Shown here piece by piece: positions 47,766 through 59,460 of a stretch of 64,000 nt of DNA. The position numbers were made by a program, and so were the translations under genes. Origin of the DNA: Jacaranda mimosifolia (lineage: Eukaryota > Streptophyta > Magnoliopsida > Lamiales > Bignoniaceae); the NCBI GenBank assembly GCA_018894105.1, contig CM032133.1, positions 15,328,501 to 15,392,500 of the forward strand, read 5' to 3'. The notes beneath the pieces were generated by a model, which was not told where the DNA came from, made no database searches, and saw only the letters and a list, made by a program, of their open reading frames with translations. Every line of letters starts with the position of its first letter. Position 1 is the stretch's first letter.

Positions 47766-48474
47766 TATTTCCTCTCACTACCAGATCTCTGTCTTCAGTG
47801 TTTGGAGTTAATCTTGCACTCTTCAGTCTTCGTTCAAGGTTTTCGAGAAAAGTTCGGGGTGTGGGAGGGTCTAGGTGAACCCAAAAGCCTAGCTTTGATT
47901 ATTGGAATACAAATTTTTTATGATTTATTTATTTTTATTTGTAAAGTTATTATGCGTGCCTTTGAGAAATGCATTTTACATGGTTTTAGTACCGGATTGG
48001 ATATGTTTTCAATATTTTTATTTTGAAGATAAAAATAAAATTATATTTAAATCTTTTATTTGAAAATAATAACTAGTAACTAGAATATATTATATATAGA
48101 ACAGAAAATTTAAGAGATTTATATATTTTATATTTAAAAATTTTGTTTTTAAAAGATATGTATATTTATTTATTTTAAAATGATAGTATGTACTTTACAT
48201 TAAATTGAATTTAAATTTGACTGATGTGGTAATAGAATTATATAATAGATTTATAAAATATTAAAAATAAAAATAAAGAATATTTTTAATAAATATATAT
48301 ATATAAATTAATTCATTTCTGTTTTTAAATAATAAAAATTTTGAAGAGAATTTTTGAAAATGAAACCAAGCAAACTATTATTATTCCTGTGATGATACAT
48401 ATAGTGAAACTACTCTCCATGTATGAGAATTGCATGCCACTATCTCCAACGAAAAGTTAGATGAATTTGAAATT
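47766..48474. other. Upstream region of O-fucosyltransferase gene
   Basis: On the minus strand the 140 bp before the ATG at 47765 are pyrimidine/purine-mixed leader-like sequence. AT-rich ATAAATAAAT words near 47925 could serve as a TATA region. Beyond 48000 the sequence is AT-rich with no gene. A purine-rich GTGAGAGGAAATA stretch directly precedes the start codon. Confidence 0.35.
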
Positions 48475-48816
48475 TGGCATAATTACAACTTATAATTCTT
48501 TGTGATAATCAAAATAAGCACATTATTTCCTGTCAAAAAATATTATACAAAAAACTCCCTTTAGTTTTTGAAAATCATATTCACCAACTCCTTCTTGTTT
48601 GATGCCTTTTTAACAATAAAAAGATAGAACTACCCTTAAATAAAATTTAAATTTAAATTACTTTTGTTCTATTATTTTTATCTTTTTTTCTATTTTCTTT
48701 TATTCATTCTAAATTACATAGTATTTACTATTTATAAAAATATATATAATGTCTTTTTCATTTATACTTATATACATATATAATATGCATGTACATAAAT
48801 TTATCTATAATTATAC

Positions 48817-48840
48817 ACACACACACACACATATATATAA
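48817..48840. repeat. (AC)n(AT)n microsatellite
   Basis: About 8-9 AC units are followed by AT units, in the left arm of the outer element. Confidence 0.9.
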
Positions 48841-49074
48841 TTACTTATAACATATATTATATATATTACACATATATATAATTATTTAAACACATATATA
48901 TATTTATACCATTATTTATACGGTTAATTAGAAAAAAATTCCTAAGCCTACTTTCATTATAATGATCAGTCCCCATTTGAATTTTTACACACTAAACTCC
49001 CCACTTTTTCACAAAACTTAGAAAATGCTCCTCATATCTTTTAAAAAGACCCACATATCCTTGTAACTGGAAAA

Positions 49075-50065
49075 AAAAACAAAAATATATGCAGAAACAT
49101 TAGGCAAAAGTGTAGTATATAATATGTGTAACTGCAGTACATTTTAGAAGCAAATGTAGTATAAACAATCAAGCTTGCAGTACACATTAGGCAAAAGTGT
49201 AGTATATAATCTATATAACTGCAATACATTTTAGAAGCATTTGTAGTACAAAACATTCAAGCCTGCAGATTAAATGAAATTATAGTATATAATTTGTGTA
49301 CATGCAGTACAATTTAGAAGCATCTGTAGTACAAAAATATTCAAGCCTGCAGTATACATTAACTGAAAGTATAGTATATAATCTGTGTAACTGCAGTACA
49401 TTTTAGAAGCATTTATAGTACAAAACATTCAAGCCTGCAGATTAAATGAAATTATAGTATATAATATGTATACATGCAGTACATTTTAGAAACATCTGTA
49501 GTACAAAATTATTCAAGCTTGCAATATACATTAACTGAAAGTGTAGTATATAATTTGTGTATCTGCAGTATATTTTAGAAACAGCTGGAGAACAAAATAT
49601 TCAACCTTTCAGTACACATTATCTGAAAGTGTAGTATATAATCTGTGTATTTGAAGTACATTTTAGAAGCAATTGTAGTACAAAATATTCAACCTTTCAG
49701 TACACATTATCTGAAAGTGGTAGTACATAATCTGTGTATTTGAAGTACATTTTAGAAGCAATTGTAGTACAAAATATTCAACCTTTCAGTACACATTATC
49801 TGAAAGTGGTAGTACATAATCTGTGTATCTAAAGTAAATTTTAGAATCAACTGTAGTACAAAATATTCAAGTTTTCAGTACACATTATCTGAAAGTGGTA
49901 GTATATAATCACATTATCTGAAAGTGGCAATACATAATCACATTATCTGAAAGTGGTAGTACATAATCTGTGTATCTGAAGTACATTTTAGAAACAACTG
50001 TAGTACAAAACATTTAAGCTTTCAGTACACATTATCTGAAAGTTGTAGTATATAATCTGTTTATA
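49075..50065. repeat. Tandem array A, period about 88 bp, about 10 copies
   Basis: The word TACATTTTAGAAGCA recurs near 49140, 49227, 49310, 49399, 49482, 49571, 49659, 49747, 49837 and 49984, so the period is 82-90 bp. Each unit also carries GTAGTACAAAATATTCAA and 'CATTATCTGAAAGTG' with 'TAGTATATAATCTGTGTA'. Near 49875-49970 a 29-bp subunit (CACATTATCTGAAAGTGGTA core) is itself repeated three times. Confidence 0.93.
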
Positions 50066-50244
50066 TACTAATTTTTCTTTATTTGATTGCAACAATGGCA
50101 AGACATAATGAGGTCTGCTCTTATTGCTCCCCTAATATTTTCAGGCTAAATTGGAGCATGTGAAATCCAAGATGGGGTCAAAATATTTTGATGCATTGAA
50201 GAAGACTCATTTTATATATACATGGATATGGCGTTGTGTTGAAG

Positions 50245-50670
50245 TACCATTCAATTAAAGTAAAATATTATAGCGAGGTTCAGTACAATATGCGGGAAAT
50301 CAAGTACAAATGTAGAATAAATGAAGTATATATGGTGTTATGCGGAAGTATTCTTCAATTAAAGTGAAATATTGTAGCGAGGTTTAGTATAATATGCGAA
50401 AAATGAAGTACAAATATAGAACAAACGAAGTATATATGGTTTTATGTTGAAGTACACTTCAATTAAAGTGAAACATTGTAGCGTAGTTTAGTATAATATG
50501 CGGGAAATGAAGTACAAATACAGAACAAACGAAGTATATATGGTTTTATGTTGAAGTACACTTCAATTAAAGTGAAACATTGTAGCGAAGTTTAGTATAA
50601 TATGTGGGAAATGAAGTACAAATACAGAACAAACGAAGTATATATTGTATTATGTTGAAGTACATTTTAT
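50245..50670. repeat. Tandem array B, period about 104 bp, 4 copies
   Basis: CAATTAAAGTGAAA recurs near 50252, 50355, 50459 and 50564. Each unit continues with 'TTGTAGCGAGGTTTAGTATA', 'GGGAAATGAAGTACAAAT' and 'CGAAGTATATATGG'. Confidence 0.93.
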
Positions 50671-51930
50671 GCAATTGAATAATTAGTCTCTAATAATTGT
50701 AGTAAGGGTTAAGTACAATATTTTGAGACTATTGAACCAGGTAAAGTACATATTTGTACTGGTGATAAGATGAATATGATTGTCAAATGTTCATGTGTTT
50801 ACAACTTTCAATGTATAAGTATACTTTGGATACTATGAATGATAACTCTGATTAGTTGAACATTGGTGGTTATCACTTTAATACTTTAACATTATTTTAT
50901 TCATACCATACTAAATAATACACACATTTTTAGAGTTTTGGTTGTTAATTACCAAGAAATAAAGGCAAATCATCGAACAAAACTCAAGCTCATCACTATT
51001 AGTACAAAATACAAGAAATCAAGTACATAATTGCCGCAATGAAGTACATATGTCCTGAAATCAAGTATAAATTTCCCTTATTGAAGTAATATCTCATGTA
51101 TTTGTTCATGCTCTGGTAGTATACTTTCAGTATAAATGAAGTACAAATACAGAACAAATGAAGTATATATAGTGTTATGTTGAAGTACACTTTATGTAAT
51201 TGAATAATTAGTCTCTAATAATTGTAGTAAGGGTCAAGTACAATATTTTGAGACTATCGAACCAGGTGAAGTACATATTTCTACTGGTGATAAGATGGAT
51301 ATGATTGTCAAATGTTCATGTGTTTACAACTTTCAATGCATAAGTATACTTTGGATACTACGAATGATAACTCTGATTTGTTGAATACTAGTGGTTATCA
51401 CTTTAATACTTTAATATTATTTTATTCATACCATACTAAATAATACACACATTTTTAGAGTTTTGATTGTTAATTACCAAGAAATAAAGGCAAATCATGA
51501 AACAAAACTCAATTTCATCACTATTAGTACAAAAAACAAGAAATCAAGTACATAATTACCATAATGAAGTACATATGTCCTAAAATCAAGTATAAATTTT
51601 CCTTATTGAAGTAATATCTCATGCATTTGTTCATGCTCTGGTAGTATATTTTCAGTATAAATGAAGTACAAATACAGAACAAACGAAGTATATATGGTAT
51701 TATGTTGAAGTACATTTTATGCAATTAAATAATTAGTCTCTAATAATTGTAGTGAGGGTTAAATACAATATTTTGAGACTATTGTTTGTCCTGAAATCAA
51801 GTATAAATCTCCCTTATTGAAGCAATATCTCATGCACTTATTAATACTCTGGTAGTATATTTTCAGTATAAATGAAGTACAAATATAGAACAAACGAAGT
51901 ATATATGGTGATATATTGAAATACACTTTG
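50640..51930. repeat. Tandem array C, period about 525 bp, about 2.4 copies
   Basis: AATTAGTCTCTAATAATTGT recurs near 50682, 51207 and 51731. The first two units are nearly identical over their length. The third jumps at about 51782 into a later part of the unit, so it has an internal deletion. The unit includes ATCAAGTACATAATT and TTATTGAAGTAATATCTCA blocks. Confidence 0.9.
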
Positions 51931-52029
51931 TATAAAATCTCCCTTATTGAAGTAATATCTCACACATTTGTTCATGCTCTTGGACAACATTCACATGCTA
52001 CCTTTTCACTCTAAATCTAGTACATAATT

Positions 52030-52740
52030 ACCGCAATGAAGTATAAATCTCCCTTATTGAAGTACAAAAGCATTGATATTTCGGACAACATGCACATGCT
52101 ACATTTTCATGCTAAATCGACAAATAGAACACTTGAAGTATAGAACTTCAATAATAGAGTACAATTTTAGGTAAAATGAAGTGCAATTTCAGATAAACAA
52201 AGTATAATTTTATAAAAAATGAAGTACAATTTCAAAACACTTCAAGTATAAGATGCCAACAATTGCAGTACAGTTTTGGATAATCAATTAATAGAACCCT
52301 TGAACTATAAAACTAAAATAATAGAGTATAATTTTATGTAAAATAAAGTATAATTTTAGGTAATGAAGTACAATTTTATATAAAAAGTATAATTTTAGAA
52401 CACTTGAAGAATAAAACCTTAGTAATTGCAGTACAATTTTGGATAATTAATAAATAAAACCCTTGAAGTATAGAAATTCAATAATAGAGTACAATTTTAT
52501 GTATAATAGAGTACAATTTTATGTAAAATAAAGTACAATTTCAGATAAACGAAGTACAATTTTATATAAAAAGAAGTACAATTCCAGAACACTTGAAGTA
52601 TAAGACGCTAGCAATTGCAGTACAATTTTGGATAATTAATTAGTAGAACACTTGAAGTATAAAACTTAAATAATAGAGTACAATTTTAGGTAAAATGAAG
52701 TACAATTTTAGGTTGAAGTATAAAACTTGAATGTTTTGTG
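52030..52740. repeat. Tandem array D, period about 160-190 bp, about 3-4 copies
   Basis: Blocks GCAGTACAATTTTGGATAAT (near 52265, 52428 and 52616) alternate with 'GAGTACAATTTTA' and 'CACTTGAAGTATAA'. The underlying AGTACAATTTTA word recurs every 20-40 bp, so a shorter ancestral unit is likely. Confidence 0.85.
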
Positions 52741-53219
52741 CTACAATTTCTTGTAAAATGTACTTTACATAAATAAATTATATACTCCTACTTTCAGATA
52801 ATGTGTACTAAAAGGTTGAATATTTTGTACTGCAATTGCTTGTAAAATATATCGTTGTCGGGCTCCTCGTTCGCGCCATCAACTCAATTTGCTTCTTCAA
52901 TTTTTTTTTCTTTCCTTTTTTTGATAATGAAATATGAAGGTAGGGTTTAGTGTTTGGAAATAGAGATAAAGGGTGTTTGGTTGTGTGGATAGAAAAGAAG
53001 TGAAGAAAATGAGTTAAAAATATTGTACTTAAGGGTATTTTTGCCAAATCAAGTGGGTAGGGAGTGATCTCTAAAATTTTAACAAAACTAGGGAGCTCAT
53101 TCTATAAAAATTCAAGTGGGGACTGAACATGAATTTGGAAAGTGGTTTTGGTACTTTTTAATAAGTGCCCCTTATTTATACACATATATCCACACATATA
53201 TACAATTACTGATATACAA

Positions 53220-53560
53220 TATAACCCTACCCCACGCACCTATCCATCCCACCCCAAACCCCAATACTGCCTTGGCCACCTTGCAAGCTTGCCTGATCCA
53301 GCCATGGCAACCAACGACTGCCTTTTATTCATATAAAAAATTATTATTTTTTGTATATCTATATATAGATACATCTCTAATATATATCACATAGCCATCG
53401 TCAGCCTCTCTTTTAGTCACCAGTATCACTATTTTTGCTGTCAATGTCCGCTATTTTTGGTGGCCGACCTGGCCATAGTAGCCAACGGCTACCGTGGCTA
53501 TGGCTTAATAGCTAATTGGTTGCCAGCAACTAGCAGGCTACAAATAGGGAGGGTCGGGGT
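53220..53560. other. GC-richer core of outer MULE-like element
   Basis: This contains TGGCCACC, CCAGCCATGGCAACCAACG, GGTGGCCGACCTGGCCATAG and CAACGGCTACCGTGGC blocks. In style, and in several words, it resembles the GC-rich tandem repeat in the MULE at 4094-5933. No reading frame was accepted. Confidence 0.5.
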
Positions 53561-54094
53561 AGAGGTACACATATATGATATTATATATTATATATTTACA
53601 TGTACATATATTTTATATATTTTTAAAAATATATAAATATGAATTAATCTAGATTGTTGATTTCCTAAAAAAATTAAGCGATTAATAAATAAGGGTGTAA
53701 TAGTATTTTATATATAAAAAAGATGCCAAGATGCACACACCCACACATGACCTACATTAGTGCTCTAAGCGATGCAGGCTGCATGATTTTTAAAAGTGTA
53801 AGGAAGTTTTTTGTATATTAGTTTTTGACAATAGGGTGTTATGCCTATTTCGATAATTATAAGGAGGTCAATTGTAAATTTCCTTTGAAATGCATTGAAT
53901 TTTTTCATGAAGAAAAAGGGGCACTTTAAAATATTAATCATTTCGCCAATATTATTCTCATATTGATTAGAAAGAAAATTCATCCATTTACCAATAGCTA
54001 AACAAAAATAACTATTGCAAGGAGTGATGAACCATGATTCCATTTTCCACCACCAAGGTGCATATTGGATGCTACCATTAGATTGGAAAAATCA

Positions 54095-54415
54095 TTATTT
54101 TTTTGTAATGTTGTATAGAAATGGAGTTTGGGTTCTTTTTGATAAACAACAAGATATCATGTTCATCTTTCTTGAATGCGTGAAGAGAGGTTTCAGTCAT
54201 CAAGTACTCGTGATTTTTGCAAATGATCATTCATCCCCTATTTCTCTTTGGAGTTTAGTAGCTATAGTTTATTTCATAATGAGCTCGGACCCAATAGGGT
54301 TTTGTTGTCCTTCTTAATAGACTCGATTAATTTGGGCTCTCCAACTTTTTTATTTAATTATTTTTTTGGTATATTGGGCCCTTCTTTTAGTCTTTCTACC
54401 ATTTTATCCTTGTGG
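54095..54415 (+). repeat. LTR-like repeat, family A copy 2
   Basis: Shares AACAACAAGATAT, TTTCAGTCxTCxAGTACT, 'CCCTATTTCTCTTTGGAG' and 'CCATTTTATCCTTGTGG' blocks with copy 3 at 56.3 kb and more distantly with copies 1, 4 and 5. Its right edge is cut off near 54415. Confidence 0.6.
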
Positions 54416-56240
54416 CAAGTTGGCTATGTTCGTCGTAGTGGGAAGTTCCTCTGTCAAGGTAGCTGCAGAAAAGGGGCTTGCGACTCGAGAGAGAAATAGC
54501 TAAAGGATAGTACTAGCTTTCTGCTCCTCTTTTAAAGGTTGTGGTTGTTGGTTGTTTTGTGCAAAAATAAATAATGCAAACAAATACGCAAGTATACGTG
54601 TCGCAACAAGTAATAAAATAATGAAAAGAGTGTCTATCCCACGATGAACTAAATTATTCGCTACTAATAATTAATTTACCACACACTTGTTTTATTCAAA
54701 CAAAATCAATTAAATAAGAATTAAAACAAAACTAATGAAAATAAGAAAAACGGTACTGATTAAGATTTCTATCAGGATATAGAAGCCTAGAATTATGATT
54801 TCATCAATCGAATAAGTTGATTACAAAATTTTCTCCCTCTGAAATTAATAACAGGTTATTAGTCTTGAGTCTTATGCAATTACGAGGTTCTTCCGAATTA
54901 TCCGCAATCAAATCCCTAATTTATTCAATTCACTATATTCCTATGTGAATTAACTAAATTATGAATAAGGTTGTACTAATCAACTAACTCCCTAGGGAAA
55001 GCAGGTATATTCCTATCCTACTCACAAATTAATTAGTTCATCAATTTGAACAATTAATTCTAAGGTCTTCTATTGTCAATCAATCCCTAGATTTTCTTTT
55101 CCAAGACTCCTCTAGGGTTTAAAGATACACTTGACTCTTGATCAGGCAATCAAATAGAAAAAGCACACAATAGAATAAATAACCTTAAGTGCTATTAATT
55201 TCATGGAAAAAAATCATGCATCAATTTATTCAAAAGAATCCATCATAATCCTAGAGTAACGAATTAGTTCATGATTGACTTGTCAAACAAAACATGAATA
55301 AAATGAAACATAGTTCCAAATCCAGAATTAAAAAGAAAATCAAAGGAAGAAAAAGAAAGTCTATTCCTATATGAATCTGATCTCCACTTTGTCCTCCTCT
55401 GAATCCTGAATTCTCGCGATACTTCTAATCTCCAAAATAGTAAATCCCCAAAAATCCCTCCAACTAAGTGTATGAAAGGCCTATTTATAACTGATTGAAA
55501 GAGTCTTCTGATTAGAATAGGATTCGAATAAATAAAAAAACTTTTCTGCCCATTCTTGATTAGATCATGAGGTGTTATCCTGTCAGCATTCCCACCAACT
55601 TTTATCAATTTGTCCCCTTTTGTGGCTTCTCCACTTATATTCTTGTAATTCCAAATTTTTATCAATTAGCAAGGGAATTATAATTTTTTAAATAAGAAAA
55701 TTATTTGTTAAGTCCTAAACATGATATTAAAATTAATACTAATATGGACTTAACAGTGGTACCAGTGAATGAGTCTGGACTCCAATAGTAGCAGGCATGC
55801 GCATGACAAAATCCACTCAGAGTGAGGAAAAGTGTCCACACGCTGAAGTGAAGGAGGAAGAGCAGTGTCACGCTCGGAGTTGGCTCTCAACTCGGTTCTC
55901 TCGAGGGAAGATAAAGCCTCCTGGCTCCAACAAAAGGATTGCTATAATTCTTGGGAAAACACTCTTCAACATATTGGACAACTATTTTCGCCACAACTTA
56001 AGCAATAGTATTTTCCAACACAGTCTTGAACGCCTCCTAGGTCATATACAGAGTGGAATCTCCAAAATATGGTGCACACTGTGCAGGTGTATGCTTCGAT
56101 ATAAGTTGAGCATTTGGGGTTGGCTCTAGCACTAGGCGCAATAGTGCTTTAGGTTGGTGGCTCTCCATGTTCTCTGATCTTGGGGCCATCTAATTCTTAG
56201 AGTTACGAGCTCTGGGTCTTGTTCGCATTCTCAATTTTCC
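54416..56240. other. Unclassified interspersed repeat, no gene
   Basis: From about 54560 (CGCAAGTATACGTGTCGCAA) the sequence resembles a widespread plant repeat that starts with a 'cacgcaagtatacgtgtcg...' block and then describes ordered AT-rich words up to about 55700. It carries GCCTATTTATAAC at about 55480. Class is unknown to me. No coding capacity was accepted: the two ORFs of 110-133 codons show no family features. Confidence 0.4.
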
Positions 56241-56274
56241 TTCTTCGATGTTCGAATTTTCCATAGATGGCACT

Positions 56275-56600
56275 GTAACAATGTTGCATGAAAATAGAAT
56301 TGGAGTCCTTTTTGACCAACAACAAGATATACGATTCATTTTCTCTGAAATGTGTACAAAGAGTTTTCAGTCCTCCAGTACTAGTGATTTCTCACGAATA
56401 TTTTTTGTCCCAAATTTCTCTTTGGGGCATAGTATTTATAGTTTATTTTCTTAATGGGCTCCAGCATATTAGGGTTTTTGATGCGTCTCTTGGTGGGCTT
56501 AATTAATTTAGCTTTTCGACTGTTTTCATTTAATTATTTGTTAACCTATTAGGCTTTTTTGACTCTTTTTACCATTTTATCCTTGTGGACTTAATTAGTT
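56275..56600 (+). repeat. LTR-like repeat, family A copy 3
   Basis: Same block order as copy 2 (AACAACAAGATATACGATTC, CAGTCCTCCAGTACT, ATAGTATTTATAGTTTA, TTTTTACCATTTTATCCTTG). The GTATTTATAG word may be the TATA box of an LTR. Confidence 0.6.
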
Positions 56601-58680
56601 ATATCACTTTTGCAATGTGCACGGCTCTGACATTTCCTTTCTCCATATAACACAGATGCCATTTTTGATATGGCATTTTTCAACTCTCTCAAACATATAT
56701 TTTACCTAATGTTAAAGGTTTTATTTTAGGTGTTTTCATACAATGGATCCAAAAAAAACAGTGGAAATGGAGAATGTATTAAAAAAAATGTTAATTTTAT
56801 TTTGAACAATAGATAAATCACTTTTATATAAGGTTTTGTTTGATTAATGGTATTAAATCAAAGTTTTATATTATTATATATTGTTATAGTAATATGATAA
56901 TCAAACCACATTATTTATTTATATTAAAATAATATTTGAATGAAATAAATATATGCTGTTTTGATTGGTATATGATCCAAATAGTCGAGTTTTCTAATAA
57001 TATTTTGAAAGAAAAATATTTTAGAAAATATTTGATTTTTTTTAATTTTTAAAAAATATTCAGTTTTGTCTTTCAAGAACTAATTTCATTCTTGCAAAAA
57101 CAACTGCAAGCGTAGCCCTATTGTTTCTCATTCTTTAGGTCTTCTCTTGTTTGATTCGTTTTTTTGAAAAGAGGCATAGCACATAGAGAAATAGGCTCAA
57201 AGGTTCAACTTCTCATTGATGTCTCCGCGATTCAAAATCTTGGAGTCCCAATTAACGAAGTACAATCTTTTATGAAACCTTTTGAGGATTGAAATACTCT
57301 TGTACATTATCCATTAACGAGCATTAAAAATTATAGTTCTCAAGTATTGTTTCTAATAAACCCATTTATTATAATGCCTTAGTATAAGAAACCCTACTAA
57401 ATCTTATCATAAGCCTCGACCATGTCTAGGTCATTTTTGTTGAATCCAATATAATGAACTAGCTCTCTTCTACAAATTATCACTAATCATTTTCTCAAGG
57501 AAAAAACAATTCGAGACGTCAAGGTTAGATCTATAATAACTCTCCAAAATTATTTGCCGATATTTTACTTGGTTTATTTACTAGTTTTAGATCATTTACA
57601 TTAAGATACACTTATTTGCAACTTTCTCATTGTTTGAGTTTTTTTATATTATTCATGTATTTTTATTGTGTTTTTATGTATTCTGTATGTATTTTATTTT
57701 ATATTTCAATCAAGTTTATGAATGTTCTATACATGATTTAGGTTTGAATGAGCCAAAAAAGGAGTGGAACGTATAGAAAGCAAAAATCTAAGCAATCTCG
57801 GTTGCACCAATCCTAACCCTAGATTGGGGGTGGGTTTGAGGCCACGGGGGTACTCAAATCAGATTGGGGATGATCCCCCTGCCAAATTTTTTTTTTTTTT
57901 TTTAAAAAGAGTTAGACACTGATTCTGAGTTTTGCACTATACACTGGTAGCCTCTACTCGTCACAAGAAGTCTGTATTCAACCAACTTTAGCATCGGTAC
58001 TGGAGGGTGAAGTCTCATCTATGAATTTATTGATAGCAATTTTAAAAATTAGTCCTAATTTAATCCTAGGGTCTTGACTCATCAAATCATTGAACATATC
58101 AATTAAATATTTTTTACATTTCTCTCTCCCTAGATAATTCTCTATAACTTGTGGACACTTCCTTCATTTTCCTCTCTAGTCTAGAGCATATTTGCTTAAT
58201 CAATATTGAATGCTTAGATTTTCATAAAATTTTGGTAAAACTTACTAGGATTCTACATGAAGATTCAAGATTTCAAGAAAGATGGCGATCTAGGTTATTT
58301 CTGTTTTTTTCCCCTCCATTCTTTTGTTTCTCTATTGGAATTGTATGTGTAAATATTGATTGAAGTAATTACAACTCTAGGGTAGCTTAATTTTTATTTT
58401 TATTGATTTATGGATTTGTATGATGAAATTGTAGTATTAATTTGAGAACTACATGTTGAATGTTTTGGGAAATGTGATTTCATTTTGATCAATATTTTCT
58501 TAGGATTGGCCATATGAAGAATGAATGTATTTTTTTATTGATTGAAACAAGAGCGAGGATAATTAATATTTAACATAAGGATAATTCAATTTCGAAAATC
58601 CATGAGGTTTAAAGATGATTGATGAAGCTAGATAACAATCAGGATGTTGATGCTGCTAGGAAATAGAGTAAAGATCTTTT
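56601..58680. other. Gene-free interval
   Basis: AT-rich sequence, probably decayed retroelement material. There is a T run at about 57888-57902. No reading frame of recognisable type was found. Confidence 0.35.
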
Positions 58681-59100
58681 CTAAAAATCAGCAAAAATTT
58701 TTGAGTTCTTTTATTTGGAGCGTGATGTGAAGAGTTTGAGCTCTTGATTTTTTTCGTAAAATATCAATCTTTTTTTTTTTTTTTTGCCTAGTTTGACTTT
58801 GGGGCTTGGTATTTATAGTGTTGTTTTAGTGGGCAAGGTTTAGATGCCCTTCTTGGTAAGCTTAATCAATTGGGCTCTTAAGTCTTTCTATTAATTTATA
58901 TTTAATTAATTGGGCATTTTTTGTTCATTTTCACTTTTTTGCCCTTAGGAACTTAAATTGCATTATCATCAAGCCCTCTTATTTTCAATTTGAAATTTTA
59001 ATTTTTATGTTGAAAATACAGTATGAGATCTGATTTTAATCTTTACCTTACTTTATTTCATAAATTTTAACAAGTCTTAGTAAATCAATTTTTTTGGGAT
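58680..59100 (+). repeat. LTR-like repeat, family A copy 4
   Basis: Contains GGCTTGGTATTTATAGTGTT, 'CCCTTCTTGGTAAGCTTAAT', 'CCCTCTTATTTTCAATTTGA' and 'TTTTTATGTTGAAAATA', in the order seen in copies 1 and 5. Its right part continues after the MITE at 59101-59430 with a GAGGTACCTCTTGGG block that has a counterpart in copies 1 and 5. It may be the 5' LTR of the gag-protease relic at 61.2-62.8 kb. Confidence 0.6.
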
Positions 59101-59430
59101 CCTTCCCGTTTGGTTTCATTTTTATTTCCAATTTCCATTTCCATCATTTCTAATATTTGAAAAGTTAGTTAGTGAAAATGAATTGAAAATGAGTTTGTAT
59201 TTAGATGAATTATTGGAAAAGTAATGATTATGTTGGTTTTAATAGGTTGTAGGTGGAGAGAGAAAGAAATAATGGAATAGAGAGAGAAGATATAAATTAT
59301 TGGAGAATATATTTTGAAAATAAAAATGAAAATGATGTTGGGTGAAAATGTGTAAAAAGTGATATGTTTCATTTTTGGAATAGTAGAAAATGGAAAAAGA
59401 GACTATGGAAATGAAACCAAACAAGGCCTT
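59101..59430. mobile_element. MITE-like element inserted in LTR copy 4
   Basis: The ends are inverted: CGTTTGGTTTCATTT on the left, and GAAATGAAACCAAACAAGGC on the right, which is its inverse complement with small differences. The 330-bp body is AT/purine rich. Ends of the GTTTGGTTTC type are common in PIF/Harbinger-related MITEs, but the superfamily and TSD are not certain. Confidence 0.6.
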
Positions 59431-59460
59431 AGGCTTTGAGGTACCTCTTGGGCTCTCAGG

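Larger units (their letters stand above)
48930..53156. mobile_element. Inner inverted-repeat element made of tandem repeat arrays (Foldback/MULE-like)
   Basis: The left end (about 48930-49030) and the inverse complement of the right end (about 53045-53156) match over about 100 bp; shared blocks include CAGTCCCCA(T/C)TTGAATTTTT and CTCCCxA. Inside the left end a tandem array starts; inside the right end (about 52740-52850) sequence from the same array reappears in inverted orientation (for example TACTTTCAGATAATGTGTACT). The flanks TTAATTAGA and TTAATAAGT agree at 7 of 9 positions, a possible decayed target duplication. No ORF is supported: every open frame is a translation of the repeats. Elements whose inverted ends are built of tandem repeats are called Foldback elements. 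Confidence 0.7.
48475..53883. mobile_element. Outer MULE-like element interrupted by a second element
   Basis: The left end (48475 onward, GGCATAATTACAAC...) and the inverse complement of the right end (ending at 53883) match over about 100 bp. The clearest shared blocks are 'TGTCAAAAA' and 'ATACAAAAAACT'. The flanks TTTGAAATT (48466-48474) and TTTGAAATG (53884-53892) agree at 8 of 9 positions, consistent with a 9-bp MULE target duplication. The left arm (48475-48930) is AT-rich with (CA)n(TA)n. The right arm (53155-53883) contains a GC-richer segment (about 53220-53560). No transposase is visible. Confidence 0.72.

Noticed and set aside
49041..52400. Possible CRISPR-like array
   Set aside because: Units are diverged tandem repeats without constant-repeat/unique-spacer structure, and this is plant nuclear DNA.
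52808..53047. 79-codon minus-strand ORF at the right end of the repeat element (with MARTRSPTT near its end)
   Set aside because: It lies in the subterminal region of a non-autonomous element, is low in complexity and has no domain; it might be the start of a lost transposase but cannot be supported.
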